DNA from: SURF-24 sp964537965
GTDB taxonomy: Bacteria; Bacteroidota; Ignavibacteria; Ignavibacteriales; SURF-24
Assembly: GCA_964537965.1 (NCBI GenBank)
Contig: CAZIDB010000114.1
Coordinates: 1-15,087, forward strand
DNA length: 15,087 bases
Direction: 5' to 3'
The position numbers and the translations under genes were made by a program. The notes below the pieces were generated by a model that was not told the DNA's origin, ran no database searches, and saw nothing but the letters and a program-made list of their open reading frames with translations. Within the stretch, counting starts at the first letter, position 1; the number at the start of each line of letters is the position of its first letter. Of this stretch, positions 14,756-15,087 are shown piece after piece.

Positions 14756-15087
14756 ATGCTTGAAATCAAAAATCTTACAAAGCAGTTTGGTACATTTACA
14801 GCTGTTGACAATTTATCACTCAATGTTAATGCCGGTGAACTATTTGGATTTCTTGGGCCTAACGGAGCAGGAAAGACAACAACAATTAAAATGATTGTCG
14901 GTCTTTATACACCAACTTCAGGTGAAATATTTGTAAACAATCTTAATACTAATACTCACCGTTTAGAAATAAATCAGGTTACCTCTTACATCCCTGACCA
15001 ACCATTTGTTTACGATAAATTAACCGGCAAGGAATATCTTTATTTTTGCGGCGGCAGTCCCTACGGAATAAGAGTTCTTTTAAAAAC
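14756..15087 (+). CDS. ABC transporter ATP-binding protein (5' 110 codons only)
   Basis: The fragment starts MLEIKNLTKQFG and carries an aromatic A-loop Phe11, the Walker A motif GPNGAGKTT at 34-42 and a Q-loop in YIPDQPFVYDKLTGKEYL with Gln82. This is the pattern of the ATPase subunit of ABC-2 type exporters (the CcmA/NatA-like group). The signature motif, Walker B and any permease gene would lie beyond the right edge, so the substrate cannot be named. The final residues, CGGSPYGIRVLLK, run slightly differently from the usual GLYGI at this place. The edge may be imperfect sequence or a natural variant. It is divergent from the TPR kinase and therefore independently transcribed. Confidence 0.9.
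   Translation, partial: MLEIKNLTKQFGTFTAVDNLSLNVNAGELFGFLGPNGAGKTTTIKMIVGLYTPTSGEIFVNNLNTNTHRLEINQVTSYIPDQPFVYDKLTGKEYLYFCGGSPYGIRVLLK

Noticed and set aside
15040..15087. Possible frameshift at the end of the ABC ATPase
   Set aside because: The frame stays open to the edge with plausible residues. The slight departure from the usual GLYGI pattern is not enough to call a frameshift without the sequence beyond.

Overview
The window is AT-rich bacterial DNA that looks like the Bacteroidota/Ignavibacteriota side of the tree. This is an inference from protein style: exported proteins whose predicted mature ends begin with Gln, TPR-containing membrane histidine kinases, a hybrid PAS kinase, a two-CW cysteine protein, one exact TAnnTTTG promoter element, and a mix of genes with and without clear Shine-Dalgarno sites. 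No rRNA, tRNA, CRISPR array, transposase or phage gene is visible.

Layout. Positions 1-4867 (minus) hold the 5' 1,622 codons of a giant secreted repeat protein. It has a signal peptide followed by 15 complete and one partial SdrD-B/CnaB-like repeats of 100-115 residues, and it continues beyond the left edge. Upstream of it lies a hybrid histidine kinase with three PAS domains and a receiver (5083-7560, minus), ending in a hairpin terminator. Next come a class V PLP-dependent enzyme (7744-9216, minus), a divergent eight-cysteine protein of 100 residues (9399-9701, plus) and a CbpA-type J-domain protein (9728-10639, minus).

A 400-base divergent gap follows. It carries a dense set of perfect inverted repeats (10803-10999) between two 12-base direct repeats, then a promoter-like element. 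To the right are an exported aminopeptidase P (11146-12579, plus), a TPR histidine kinase with a predicted periplasmic sensor (12585-14621, minus, tail to tail with the aminopeptidase), and the start of an ABC transporter ATPase (14756 to the right edge).

The genes are mostly separate units rather than one operon. The most notable signals are in the giant protein. Its cysteine pair is present or absent as a unit in every complete repeat, which argues for one disulfide per repeat. An invariant Lys/Glu/Asn set matches the layout of isopeptide-forming CnaB domains. The nested palindromic element between the J-protein and the aminopeptidase is the main non-coding structure.
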